Source of the DNA: Parachlorella kessleri
Taxonomy: Eukaryota; Chlorophyta; Trebouxiophyceae; Chlorellales; Chlorellaceae
NCBI GenBank assembly: GCA_001598975.1
Contig: BBXU01002561.1
Location: forward strand, 1-56,017
Reading direction: 5' to 3'
Length of the DNA: 56,017 bases
Under the pieces are notes generated by a model, which was not told the origin of the DNA, did no database searches, and saw only the letters and a list, made by a program, of their open reading frames with translations. Position numbers and translations under genes: made by a program. This document shows positions 35,393-47,067 of this stretch, one piece after another; within the stretch, counting starts at the first letter, position 1; every line of letters starts with the position of its first letter.

Positions 35393-37906
35393 ATGGCGTC
35401 GGGCATAACCACGGCGCCCAGCTCCACGAGCTCCAGCATGACTGATATAGCTGGAACGCTGGAATCCCATCGCAAGGAGGAGCTTCAGGTTCCTAGGCAG
35501 CATAGCACACAGCTTCTGAGCAGCCGGCCCACCCTACCTCAGCAGCTGGTTGCTTTACACTACTACTTCAGCTTCGCCGTGTACTGGGTCCTGATATGGT
35601 CTGGCGCGATATGGCTGTGTGTCAGACGCCCCTGGCTCTGGCTCCTCTTCGTCCCGTGAGTATTATGGCTCCTGGACATAGCTGCCCTGGTGATGCATTT
35701 GCCCTCCCAGGTCCGGCTTGTCGCCAGCCACGGGCCCACTTGCATGTTTACAAGTTGTAAGAAGTAGATTTGACTGGACAAACCACATGCTCAGGTTGCC
35801 TTGCTGCCTGCAGGTATGTTTGCCACATATGGTTCTTCAGCGACCGAGACAGCGAGCGGGCTGAGTGGCCCTCGCCACTGAAGAACTGGGGCATCTGGCG
35901 GCACATGGCAGCCTATTTCAATGCCCGGATCGTCAAGACCGCGGACCTTGACCCCAGCAAGCCTTACCTGTTCTGCTACCACCCCCATGCAATACTGTCA
36001 TTCTCGGTGAGGTCACCTGTACTCTTTGCATTGCTAGGGCCACCCTTTTGAGCATGCGTGATGCCAAAATTGCATGACTGGGAAGAGGTGTTGTCAGGTA
36101 CGTGGCACTGCAATCTGGCTGGCTCAGGCTGCTGGTATCCTTGGGGTGCTGCGTGCTGTGCACCAAGACTTTTAACATTGCAGTGTGTAAGGCAACAAAC
36201 TTCCTGTTGGAAGTACTGTCATGCAGGCATGGCTCACATTCGGCACAAATGCCACAGGTTTCAACAAGCTGTTCCCCAGCCTTGACGTCCGCCTGCTGAC
36301 ACTCAAGATCAACTTCAAGTCGCCCCTCTGGCGCAACTACCTCCTGCTGCATGGCGTGTGTAAGTAGGGGGTGCAGCATGTTGTGTGAGATGCTGAATGT
36401 TGGTACGCCAGCTTGTGTGCTTTGCCAGCAGTGCAGAAAGCCTGTGCAGGTGTGGCTTCATGAGGCGTGGCCCCCGAAGGTCTCGTTACGAGGCTCACCT
36501 TGGATGCATTTCAGCAGTGTGTGTCAGCCCGCTGTAATCTGAGGCATGCATTGCAGACAGCAAAGCCAGCGTGTGGTGTTGTGGATAGAAACGCTCGACT
36601 GCATGGGGACAAGCGAGCTGCCTGTGAGCTGGCTGAGCGCCGCCCTTGCTACTGCTGCCTGCAGGCGACGTGGGGCGGCGGGCGTGCCTGAATATCCTGT
36701 CGCGGGGCAAGAGCATAGCCATCGTGATTGGTGGCGGCTCGGAGAGCCTGCTGTCCAGCCCAGGCACCAACGACATTGTGCTCAGGCGCCGGCAGGGCTT
36801 TGTGAGGATCGCGCTGAGGACGGGGGCCAGCCTGGTGCCGGTGTACGCCTTTGGGGAGACCGGGACCTACTCCACCCTGACCAGCTTGCCACCCAACTCG
36901 TGGATGCGGCGCCTGCAGTCCAGCATGCTCAAGGCCTGGGGTGAGCCTGCTGCTACTGGTTATTAAGTCTTGGCACCAGAGCATCATGGTGCTGTCCACT
37001 GCTAGCCATGTTCTGGCAGCAGCTTTCCGGCCGGGGAGCCTGTGGATCTACTCAAACGTTTGCAAGGGACCTCCTGCATCCCCACGCCCCTGCATTGTAT
37101 CGCATCCTGTAGGGCTAAAAGGTCAGTGTCAGCCAGTGCAGAACCTGCGGCTCAGCTTATATCCTTTGCGCAATCTTACTGTTCCACTTACTGTTGTACT
37201 TGCAGGCTGGACGTTGCCCATTTATTGGGGCCGGGGGCTGTTCCTGCCCTGGGGCATGGTAGCACACCCGGTGCAGCTGACCACAGTGATTGGCGCCCCG
37301 ATAGAGGTCCCCAAATACCAAGGTGGGTGGTGGGCATGGCCAGTATGGAGGGAGAGGATGACCCTGGACTAGCGGCAAGCAAGCATTGCTGTTGTTAGGG
37401 GGCCTCCAGAGCTGGAAATCCTGTCATGACTGCTCTCAAGGTTGGGGTTATCAGTATGGGTGGCAGTTAGTGAGAAGAGGGAGTGAGCGCTGGGTGATAC
37501 CAACAGGACTGGACGCAGGATGCGCCTGAGCTTGCCTAATTGGGGTTATAGCAGGGCAAGTGCATGGCATGTGCCTGGTACCACCTGCTGGGCAACAGCT
37601 ACTAGGCCCCCATTCTGGCAGACTCAGGCTGGTGTGGTTCATGTCACGCTACCCTCGTGTGTGCAGGATTGCCTGTTGCAGGCAATGCAAGTAGAGGTAG
37701 GAGGGTGAAGTGCACTGACAGGGCTGATGCAATTCTGCTTATGGTAGCGCTCATACTGCCCTGGTGCAGGCGACCTCCACAGTGCTGAGTTCCACGCCCT
37801 GGTGGACAAGTACCATGCCATCTACACCCAGGCCCTCACCAAGCTCTTCGACGAGCACAAGGACAAGTATGCCAAGGGGGAGAGGGACCTGAGGATAGTG
37901 GAGTGA
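35393..37906 (+). CDS. Diacylglycerol O-acyltransferase type 2 (DGAT2/DGTT family)
   Basis: Exons 35393-35655, 35814-36006, 36227-36359, 36665-36940, 37206-37322 and 37770-37906 give 372 residues, a normal DGAT2 length. The start is the first ATG in frame. A hydrophobic hairpin covers about residues 55-90. Family motifs follow: YLFCYHPHAILSF (144-147 is HPHA), CDVGRRACLNILSRGKSIAI, IGGGSESLLSSPGTND, RRRQGFVRIALRTGASLVPV, YAFGET, and near the end RGLFLPWGMVAHP with VIGAPIEVPK. DGAT2 enzymes sit in the ER or lipid-droplet membrane and esterify diacylglycerol with acyl-CoA to make triacylglycerol. The HPHG motif of animal DGAT2 and MGAT reads HPHA here; land plants also depart from it (EPHS), so the enzyme may still be active. 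Acyl specificity cannot be told. A plus-strand TGTAA lies 236 bases after the stop. Confidence 0.92.
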
Positions 37907-38483
37907 GAGGAGGGGAGCTGCCAGCCTGCGAGCCTCCTGGGGGTGTTGTAGGGGGCACTGACGGGGGGCTGGGTGAGGCAGGCGGAGGCTGGCACCCAGG
38001 TTAATAACGAGGCTAGCACCCGAGTTATGAAAACATTGGGGTGGCCAGCTGGTTCTCACGCCTGCAAGGCACCCTCTGGGGTGTAGAGAAGCAATTCATG
38101 TTCTAGATCAACACTTGCCAGGAATTGCGCAATGTTGCGCATGTAATGCCCAGCTAGCCATGCCTTGGGGTGGTCATGATACAAACCTATCCCCAACCTT
38201 TTTAGGCTGCAATGCTCTATACTTCTGCTTGTCAAGGTTGTCGGGCCCCTGCCTGCTGATGTCAGGGTGTTAGCTCTGTCTGGAATATCTTCCACCTTCT
38301 GACCCCAGTGTTGAACTGAAGTTAGTTTTTGCCATGCCATGCCTTTCCCATGTGGCTGCGAAGGAACAATTTATGGGACGGTAGCCTGCACAATACCAGT
38401 GGTAAAAGGGAGTTTCACAAGCCAGTACAGGCCTCGCAGGTACCTCCTCCAAAAGCCTGCACTTGGCACAGCTTGAGTAAGAG
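37907..38483. other. Convergent 3' intergenic region between DGAT2 and sulfotransferase genes
   Basis: The DGAT2 3' UTR should end near the plus-strand TGTAA at 38142-38146. I see no minus-strand TGTAA for the sulfotransferase gene, which may use a variant signal. A short direct repeat (GGCTGGCACCC / GGCTAGCACCC) lies near 37987-38020. No coding exon is apparent. Confidence 0.5.
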
Positions 38484-41133
38484 CTACAACGTCCTTAGCC
38501 AGGCGGCAGCAGCCCTCGCCTCGCCACACTCCTCCTCCTGTGCATACCCCAGCACCCCCTGCAGCCCGCACAGGTGCCGCCTGATGGACTTGTCGCGCAG
38601 CAGCGCCGCCCGCAGCGCAGCCACCTGCTCCTTGCCGCCCTTGCCCCAGGTGACGTGCGAGTCCTGGGCCCTGCGCGACGCGTCCCAGGTGCCGGGGTCG
38701 CACTTGGCGGCGTGGGCGGCGGCCAGGAGGGTGTCGGCGCTGTAGGGCGCGTACAGGCCCTCGGCAACAGTCCTGACCGTGGCATTGAAGTGGAAGCGCA
38801 GGTCCTCAAACCGCACCTGCGCTTGCGCGGGAGAGGAGGGGCAAGTAGATAGAAGCAGAAGAGGCATCCCTGGCGGTGACGACAGCTGGGTTAGGTGCTT
38901 GCAGGAGGGGCACATGCCATGCTAGCTGGGTTTATGTCCTCCGTAACCATGGGTGCACGAATGGTGCTGCTCCAACACAAGGGTCCCTACTAGGGGCCAC
39001 ACCGGTAAGTCACCCGGGTTAGGATTCTGCACCTGCAGCGCCGAGGGGTGGCGCTCCAACATGAGGAACTGCTGCGCCATGCCGTACATCATGGGCAGCG
39101 TGCGCCAGAACTCCAGGTGCACCCCCCGCTCCGGCGGCAGGCTGCGCAGCAGCTCGCCGTAGCTGAGCGCCTCTGGCGCGTTGCGCGACATGCCCAAGGC
39201 ATCCAGCCGGTGCAGGGGGACGCCTCGCTTCTCCAGGAATGGCACATAGTTGGGGACCTGCAGGGGGGGTTGCAGGGCGCGCTTTGCTGGGGCGGTGGTT
39301 GTTTCCTGAGTCGAGCGTTCCACAACTGCGGACGGCGGCACCTCATGCCAGGCCCGGGTTCCATGCCGCCTGGCACGCCATAAAGAGAGCGTGCTTGCAG
39401 TACACATACTAGCAAAGGCTCTTGGCAGGTACTACTCCGTGGAGGGAGCTGCAGTCAGAGGAGTCTGCCACGGAAAGGGTCATCATGCGACACACATGGG
39501 ACTCTTCTCTGGGGCAGACATTGCAACGACTCCCAACAAAGGCGACGAATCGGGCGTGGGCACCTACGGCATGCCAGTTCCTTGTGCCATGGACCAACCA
39601 ACCTTCATGGCCTCAATCCACTTCTCTGGCGGGGGGTCCTGCATGTGGTACCGGTAGGCCGACACCACCACATCCACCGGGTTGCGAACAAAGTGCAGCA
39701 GCGCCAGGTTGGCCACGGGCAGCGAGAGGAAGCAGTTAGCAAGGCCCAGGATGGGCCTGCCATCCCTGTAGGCAGGGAGGGAAGGAAAGGCTCGCAACAT
39801 TTGGATCTCAGGCAAGAGCATAAGCGCATATAGCCCTGTCAGTCCAGTATATTTGTACCTCCTCCATGATCCGCATTGCCTGCCACCTTCATCAAGTAGA
39901 AGAAGGATTGATGGCATGTGCACAATTGTCAGAGGAATGCATTGGTGGCAGAGTGAAGTACAGACCCGCTCTCACGTGCACTGGCGGTGCAAGTCTTAAG
40001 TGCCTACGGCAGGGGGAAGCCTGCCAAGCTATTCACAATAGGCGCAGGCCTGCACTGTCTGTGGTGGTGGTGGTCATGAACCCCACATCTGTAGCAAAAG
40101 CAACCTGACTAGTGTCAGCCGCTATAATACACCATTTTGAGCCTGAGCCCTCCTTGTGCCTCGCCCCTAGGCCCCAGTACACATCCCACTGACTTGCACG
40201 GGAACTGGTTGGGGCAGACCACCCAGTGCTTGGTGGCGTTCTGGTAGTAGCACTGCTTCATGAGCTCATGGCCCGTCAAGAAAGTCAGTGGTGTCTTGTC
40301 AAGGGTTGTCCGCGCCATATGCATGGCGATGTTGCCGTGCAGTACAAAATTGTCCTGCAGGGAATGTCCACCACCAACTCCGCCATACGACCGCAGCACA
40401 CTTCACATCCTGACACGAGTGCAATGCGTGCGGTACCATGTTGGCAGGGGGGAGCACATGTTGCATCTGATTGCATCTCAAGGAATGTTAGCATAACGGC
40501 ATGTTTGCGTCGAGGCCCCAAGGACAACCAACCTGGTAGACAGGGTTCGTCAGGTTCAAAGCATATGCGAAATGGTACAGCAGGCAGCCCATCTGGCTCG
40601 TGCCTGCACTGGATCACAGCAGCAGTAGTTTTCAGCCTTTCCAGAACTGCTTCCTATCTCTGGGCACAGCGCTGGACCCGTCCACTTCTCATGTAGCCCC
40701 AGGGAACCGTGCCGCTTGCCTTCAGCTGAGAAAGGTGTCCACCTGGTGCAATCAACTCCCTCCATCCAACCTCTTCTATCCCTCTTTGAGCGTACCTGTC
40801 TTGTGGTGTGTGAGGCCGACGATGATGTCATATGGCTGCCTTGCTAGGCCTAGCTGGCCAGCAGCCAGCCCCTCGCGCCCCGCCCCACGCTGCACAAGGC
40901 AAACCCAGCAATGCCACCAGCTGCTATTGCATAATAGAGTGTAATACCTTCACATAAGGTGTCAAGGCGCTTGACAGTAACACAAGAAGCAGGGGGCGCA
41001 CCAGGGCAATGTGGGAGCCAACCATGTGCAGCAGGGTAAGGCCCAGGGCTACACCGACCACTGCATACTGCAGCTTTTGGTTGCCAAGCTGACGTTTGGC
41101 AGCCCTGCGCAGTTTATCAGGGAGCTCGACCAT
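38484..41133 (-). CDS. Type II membrane-anchored sulfotransferase
   Basis: Exons 41133-40948, 40889-40796, 40603-40533, 40354-40194, 39765-39603, 39257-39033 and 38816-38484 give 410 residues; an upstream in-frame ATG at 41217 would add 28. Near the N terminus a basic stretch (DKLRRAAKRQLG) precedes one hydrophobic helix (QYAVVGVALGLTLLHMVG), the usual Golgi type II anchor. The 5'-phosphosulfate-binding loop is GLTHHKTGTSQMG (about 87-99), spanning an intron, and the 3'-phosphate site is VRNPVDVVVSAYRY (about 199-212), with the expected Arg and Ser. Both are hallmarks of PAPS-dependent sulfotransferases (Sulfotransfer_1-like). The acceptor is unknown; in algae polysaccharides or glycoproteins of the wall are plausible. 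The C-terminal third (from VRFEDLRFHFN) is also typical, with a conserved helix-rich end. The divergent partner is a membrane-anchored SGNH hydrolase, suggesting shared use in glycan modification. Confidence 0.87.
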
Positions 41134-41428
41134 GCCGGGCCAATGTCGGGTACCATTCAACTCATCACTACACAGTTGCAGGCTATACAGTGTATCGCTG
41201 CGAGGTACATCCGCCACATTCGTAAAAGATATTGAAGCACAGGAGGCGATGTGCGGTTTGATGGGCAGGCGGATACAAAGAAATCGGCGCCCTGGACATG
41301 ACTCACCATTTTGTCAATTTGCTCGACTGTGCTAAAACAGTAGTTTTCTGCACACATCAACACTTCTGGACTTCTAGTTCGTGACATGAGTTATCGATTG
41401 AACTGTTGCAGCCGCGGTGCCTGCCGTG
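41134..41428. promoter_or_regulatory. Compact bidirectional promoter region
   Basis: Only 295 bases (211 if the sulfotransferase starts at 41217) lie between the start codons of the sulfotransferase (minus) and the SGNH hydrolase (plus). Both 5' UTRs and promoters must share this stretch. No TATA box is evident. Confidence 0.5.
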
Positions 41429-44400
41429 ATGGAAAGGTGGCAGGTGGCAAAGGCCTGGACCGCCACTAACAGGCAGTACACAGCTGCAGGCTTCCTCCTG
41501 GCCTTTGTCATCTTGTGCCAGTTAGGCTTTGTATCTAACCCGCTACGAAGTGCCAGCCCTTCTCTTGCTCTGCAACCTCAACACCTGAGGGTCAGTGGAG
41601 ACAGAGCTACCGTTTCGGTTTCCTTGGACAACGGCAGTCAGCTGCACCTCCTTTAAACCCCTCTCCCATGTTGACCTACAGGGGTTTGGGGCCTCCTACC
41701 TTGGCCCGAAGGATACCTACAGGCCTGGCCTGCCCCCTCGGGCACTCAGGCGGGGTCTCTTACAGACTGGGGAGCTGGCTCGATTGCGACTAGTTGTCGA
41801 GAAGCTCTTAAGAGGTAGGTGGACAGTACTATTGGTTTTCCCTGAGGGGGAGGGGGAGGGGGAGAGGAAGGGAGGGGGGTTTTCTGCACACCATCCCTCC
41901 TACTGTACACTTCTCACCTCGGCTTGTGGCGCCCTGCCATGCTTGCAGGAGAGCCGGTCACGGTGGTGGCCTTGGGAGGCAGGTAATTCCTTGGGTCTTT
42001 GATCTGAACCGCAACCTGGCGCTTGTGACGTGTATGTGTGCGGGGTTTCCCTCCCCCCGTGCTGTTAGCGGATTGCCCTCCCTGCGCTGCTTGAGTTGCA
42101 CCCGCCGGAATTGTCAACAGTGGGCCACACAGCGTGCCTCCATCCCCGGTGGCAACCACACAAAACCTGCCCACGCCATCTAGAATCTTGTTAAGCCAGG
42201 CTTTGCCACCTGGTGACCATCCCTCTGCACTTGTGCCGTCCTGCAGCGTGACATGGGGTGCCATACAGGGCAACGGCTACGCCAGCCAGTTCTTCAGCTG
42301 GATCACTGCCACCTTCCCGACCCGGCCTGGCAAGGGCCCCCACCGCCTGCTGAACCGGGGGGTGGGCGGCGCCACATCCTCGCTTTTTGCCACCTGCACC
42401 CGCCACTTTGTGCCGGGCGATGCTGACCTTGTGATTGTGGAGTTTGCGTTGAATGATGGGGCCGCCATGACTTGCCGTGGCGTGAGAGGTGAGGAAGTGG
42501 TCAGGCACTGGGATGTGTGCCGCTGCAATGGGTCACTAGAGCAGGTACCGAAGGGGGTGCACCGCCTTTCCTGACTGTAGTGTAGTGCCCGCCCTTGCTG
42601 GCTGGATGTTACTAGTGCTGATGGCGGCTGGGATGGAGCGGAGGCTCTCACTGGCGTCCTGCTGCATGTCATGTCATGTAGTATGCCGCAGGTGTCACCA
42701 CCACGTGTCGCAGCAGGTGGCCGTGTAAAGGCATTGACGATACTATGTCATGTAGTATGCCGCAGGTGTCACCACCACGTGTCGCAGCAGGTGGCCGTGT
42801 AAAGGCATTGACGATACTAAGCCCCCTGTGCTGGTTGTCTACAGATCCCTTTGACGCACCCCCACGCCGCGCTTTTGAGGTGCTCCTGCGCAAGCTCCTT
42901 GGGCTGCCCTCCCACCCAGCTGTGGTAGGTTGTCTCAACTGGCATATGCACCCTGCCGTAGGCGACTGCACCATGCATGCTGCTGCAGCCTTCCTGGCGC
43001 AGCTGCAGCATCCCAGCTTGTTCACCAGGAGAGTTCGGCAACCTTGCGGTGCTGAGCATCGTCGGTACTTCCCTTGCCCACTCTTTGGACTTCCTTGCCG
43101 AGCACCTCCCTGGGCCCAAAGCTGCAGGCGGCTCCGCTCGCATTCACTGCAGCAACCTCTGTGCCTTGAACCCTCCGCTTACCCCCCCCCCCCCTCCCGA
43201 CCCCCCCCCCTGCTGCAGGTGCTGCTGATGTACTACAACTGGTTCATGGCCAAGGCGGGGGAGGGCTGCCCTGCGGGCGCTCCCAAGGAGTGTTTGCTGC
43301 TGTCCGGGGGGCCTGGCCAGTTCCATGTCAGCGGGGAGAACGACCTGGCGGTACGTGCGGTACAGGTCTTGACTAACAGCAGGCAGCACGGGGTGCGCCT
43401 CCCCATGCTCGACTGCAGGGCTTGGATGGCAGTCCCCAGCAGTGGGTAGGCCTTGCCCATGGTGGATGGCTTTGCTGCCCTGGCAATCGTGCGCGCCTGA
43501 TGTGGCGTGGGGGATGCTGCACCTTGCGGCGTCCTTGAGGCTGTCGCTTTGGGTCCCTCCCAGCCACGTCTGGCTGCAGAGTGGTCTTGTAGCTTATAAT
43601 TTGAGGGGCAGCAGCCTGTTGAGGGCTGCCCACCTGGCGATGGCAGGCTAAGGCAGCGCCACCCCCCATCCCCCACCCCTCCCCCGTTTTGTGTGCTCGC
43701 GGTTACCCAATAAGGCAGATGGAAGGCCAGGACCTCCCGCCCGGCAGAGCTGCTGCCCCTCACACCAGATTGCAATCCCCAGGGGGGAGTCGCTGATGTG
43801 TGGACTCAACTAGACCAGCTTGCGTGTGCAGGTGCTGGGTGCCTACTACGGCCTCCCGGTGCTCTCCATGCGAGCTGCGCTGTACCCGCTGCTGTTGTCG
43901 GGCACCAAGGGGTTCAATGTGAGCCGCCCTGCTGGCCCCCAGCTGCCAGTCACATGCGCAGCAGCACTTTGCCCGGCCGAAAAGTGGGCAACCCCTGCAG
44001 CCGTGCGTCTGCCTGCTGCCTGTTTCACAGTGCCGATCCATCTGGCGTGACATTTCCCAGTTCATGTGTGCCTCCTCGTGTGAACAGTCAGCAGTTGGCG
44101 GCATCCCTTGCCAAGCCCGGCTGCCACAAAGCCGTCACCTCACTGTCGATACCCCCGCGCCCCGCTGTGCTGCTGCTGCTGCTGCTGCTGCTGCTGCAGG
44201 TGTCCACCTGGGCGTCCAACGACTACAAGCCGCACCAGCGGGGGGGGCTGCTGCCCAACCTGGAGGACCTGGTGTACCTGGATCACATCCACCCGGCAGA
44301 TGCTACCGGCATGAGGTGAGGTGGGGGGGCCCACAGTACACTGCCTGCCACAGCAGTGCGGTTGCCAGCGTGCACACTCTCTGGGATGTTCCAAGCAGTG

Positions 44401-47067
44401 GTTGTGGGTGGTGGCCCTGTGTGGAAATGACGCGCTGGCGCCGTCACGAAGCCACACCATCCAGCCAGCATAGGATCGCGGTGCATGAGGACGAATGCCA
44501 TGCAAAGGCAGGGCCATTGTTTGTGATTAGTCAACCAGCCGCCACGCCTTCCCCGTGCCCGCTAGGTACCTGGCCGACCTCCTGGTAGCCGCGCTGCGCC
44601 ACGCTGCGCGCGACCTGGCGGAGCGGCCGCTGTGCGATGAGGACCGTGCTGAGGCTGCCGAGCCGCTGCTGCCGCCCATGGTGCTGGGCAACGAGGTCCC
44701 CGCTGCCACCCAGTGCTTCTTGCAGGTGTGGGGGGGAAAGAGCGGGGGGAAGCCGGGCACTGCGTGGCTCCCTTGCCTGCTGCTGCTGCTGCTAGTGCTG
44801 CTATATTTATTAGTTGTGAAATGCGGGCAAAGCGGAGCGCACCCATGAAGTCCTCCTTGCCTGGGTTGCGGAGGGACAGGGAAGAGCTCCCACTGGAATC
44901 CCGTGCGCGGCTTAAAAGGCAGGGTTGCATGGTCATGCTTGGCAAGCCGTGCTCAGGCCACCCAGAGAGCGACCTGCAACCCTACAGGCGCATGGCTTAC
45001 CCGAGTGCCTGCGTTCGCTATTCCCTGGGTTGCAGGCGGAGCTGGGGCCCCTGGGGACGGCCACCAGGGGCTTCCAGTTTGTGAACGAGCAGACCAGGAA
45101 GAGCAGCGAGAAGTGGGGGTGGGTGGCGCGGGAGCCAGGCGCCCAAGTCGTCTTCACATTGGATACCCGCCTGCGCCGCACGGGGAGCGACGGCGGGGCC
45201 CACGGCAAGAGCGGGGCTCAAAGTCAGAGCCATAGAGAGGATGGTGGCAGGGACATGACTGATGGCAGCGGCAGCGGCAGCAGCGGCAGCAGCACTGGCA
45301 CCACCGAGGGTTCAGAGGACAGCATGGGGTCGGGTCCTAGGCAGCAGCTGGATGTGGTTGAGGAGGTTGAGCCAGGGTGGGATGATGGCACGGGGGCGTC
45401 CAGAGCGAAGGCAGCGCAGGCGCCGGCGCCCCCCCGGGGTGCAGGTGTTGCTGGGCTACCTCAAGTCCTACGAGCACATGGGCACTGCCACAGTTGCCTG
45501 CGTCAGCGGCTGCAGGTGGGTGATGACTAACTAGCTGGCTGCCCCTCACTGCTTGTCCTGGCGTTGTAAGCCGTGCATGGGGGTAGGGCCACTAGGCCCC
45601 GGCCCTTGCAGCTTGCAACGCGGGCGGGCATTTCTTGAGTTGCAGCAGGTAGCGTGCAGTAGTGCGCTTCCATTGCAGAACGGGTGGCTCCCAGAGACTG
45701 TGACGTACGAGCTGCCGCCCCGTCCTTTGAGCACATTGCTGATGACAATGAGTTTGATTCTGCAAGCTAACCCAGCATCACATACGCTGTGTCCTGCAGT
45801 TGCGACCCAGTCACAATAGATGGGCACTGGGAGCGGCAGGCTTCCCTCCCGGACATCGCCTCCCTGCAGGTCCGGGCAGCGGTCTCCCTTACCAACTACT
45901 CCATTGAGCATCAAGTATCTAAGTATCTGCATCGCCTGCTGCCGTCCTCATGCAGATGGCCATTGCATATCTGAAGGCGTGGGTGAAGTGGATTTTCCCA
46001 TTCTTAGGTTCCAGCCTTAGGTTGCAACAAGCTCTCTGCCTGCGTGCATCACACCGCCCACCACCACCCAGCCTCGTCACACTCCTGCCAGTGTGACTCA
46101 GCCGCCGCAGAGGCCTTCCCTGGCTGTCCCCGCCAAACCAGCATGCTGACCAGTGACCCACTCACCCCACCACGCCTGCTGTGCTGACCGCAGGCCACGC
46201 CTTCTGCTCGTTGCCGCATCAGCGTGACAGTGGGACAGGAGACCGCCAGCGGGGAGCACAAGGTGAAGGTGGTGTCGCTGATGGTGCTGGATGGAGGCCT
46301 CAGCACCCGTACCTTCACTGGTGGCCAGGTGGGCAGCACTTCTTGGCTCACGGCTTGATACTCGCTCATTTGCCCCTCGTGTGACTGAGGCAGGACCCCC
46401 CCTCGCCTTGGTGGCAAGTAGCGCAAAGTGGAGAGGTAGCGGGAAGTGTACATAGCGCTGAATGCGGATATGCTCTGGGGCTTAGACTCATTGGCATCGA
46501 GTGCCTCAGTTCCTCACCAGGCAGAGGGCCACTGATAAGGCCCTTTCTCCTGATTCCTGATCCTTCATGCACCCTCCCATTCCGGCATAGTGGATGGGTG
46601 CTGTGCAGTATACGGCTGCATGCGTTTACCTTACTTGGCTTGAGGTGTCGGTGCTCAGACTGAGGCCTTAAACCCAATGGCAGGGTTGGCTGAAGGTGCA
46701 CTTCTGGCCGCTGCATGGCGCCTGTAATGTCAGTCCGCCAGGCTGGCAAGGTACACCACTCGCGGGCCGGCTGATGAGGCCTGGTAAGAAGCTGTCAAGG
46801 AGCCTTGTGCCTGTGCAGGTGAACGCGCTGGGGAACCAGGAGCGTTTCAGTGAGATGCAGTGGGCCTTCAAGGCAGCCACCAATGCCAAGGAGCAGCAGC
46901 CACCGGCGGCGGGCAGCGGCAGCAGCAGCAGCAGAAGTGAGAATGGCAGCAGGGATGTGGCAGACTCTGGCGGTTCTGCGGCCGCTGCAGGGACACCGAC
47001 AGAAACGGCAGGGCTGGCAGCAAGTCTGCTCCAGCAGCAGCGAGCGCACAGAGCAGGGCGGCCCTGA
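41429..47067 (+). CDS. Membrane-anchored SGNH/GDSL hydrolase-like protein
   Basis: Exons 41429-41590, 41682-41814, 41949-41982, 42247-42488, 42845-42924, 43219-43350, 43832-43918, 44200-44315, 44566-44725, 45036 to about 45365, 45445-45515, 45800-45869, 46194-46328 and 46819-47067 give about 666 residues. One N-terminal helix (about 17-35, AAGFLLAFVILCQLGFV) predicts a type II anchor. The SGNH blocks are in order: VALGGSVTWG with the nucleophile Ser at about 110, NRGVGGATSS with the Gly, VEFALND with the Asn, and DHIHPAD with the Asp and His. The catalytic set is therefore complete. A C-terminal part (VACVSGCSCDPVTIDGH, then VKVVSLMVLD) looks like the beta-rich region of plant and fungal Cap64-like SGNH proteins. 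Members handle acyl, often O-acetyl, groups on polysaccharides; the exact reaction is unknown. The boundary between exons 10 and 11 is uncertain because a Gly/Ser/Glu-rich insert runs into a frame change. Confidence 0.83.
42672..42819. repeat. Perfect 74-base tandem duplication
   Basis: Bases 42672-42745 and 42746-42819 are identical 74-base units beginning TGTCATGTAGTATGCCGCAG. The duplication lies inside the intron between the fourth and fifth exons of the SGNH hydrolase gene (42489-42844), ending 25 bases before the acceptor. Complete identity implies a very recent event or an assembly artefact. Confidence 0.95.
43182..43210 (+). repeat. Poly-C tracts next to an acceptor
   Basis: Two runs of 10 or more cytosines (43182-43194 and 43201-43210) immediately precede the TGCTGCAG acceptor of the SGNH hydrolase exon at 43219. 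They serve as its polypyrimidine tract. Confidence 0.75.
44168..44198 (+). repeat. CTG trinucleotide repeat forming an intron 3' end
   Basis: About ten TGC/CTG units end in the CAG that is the acceptor for the exon at 44200, which carries the catalytic DHIHP block. The repeat takes the place of a usual polypyrimidine tract, and every unit but the last lacks an AG. Confidence 0.8.

Noticed and set aside
42977..43143. Possible extra SGNH exon (EFGNLAVLSIVGTSLAHS)
   Set aside because: Joining 42924 to 43219 gives a smooth HPAVVLLMYYNW in phase, leaving no room for this exon. Its reading is probably chance.
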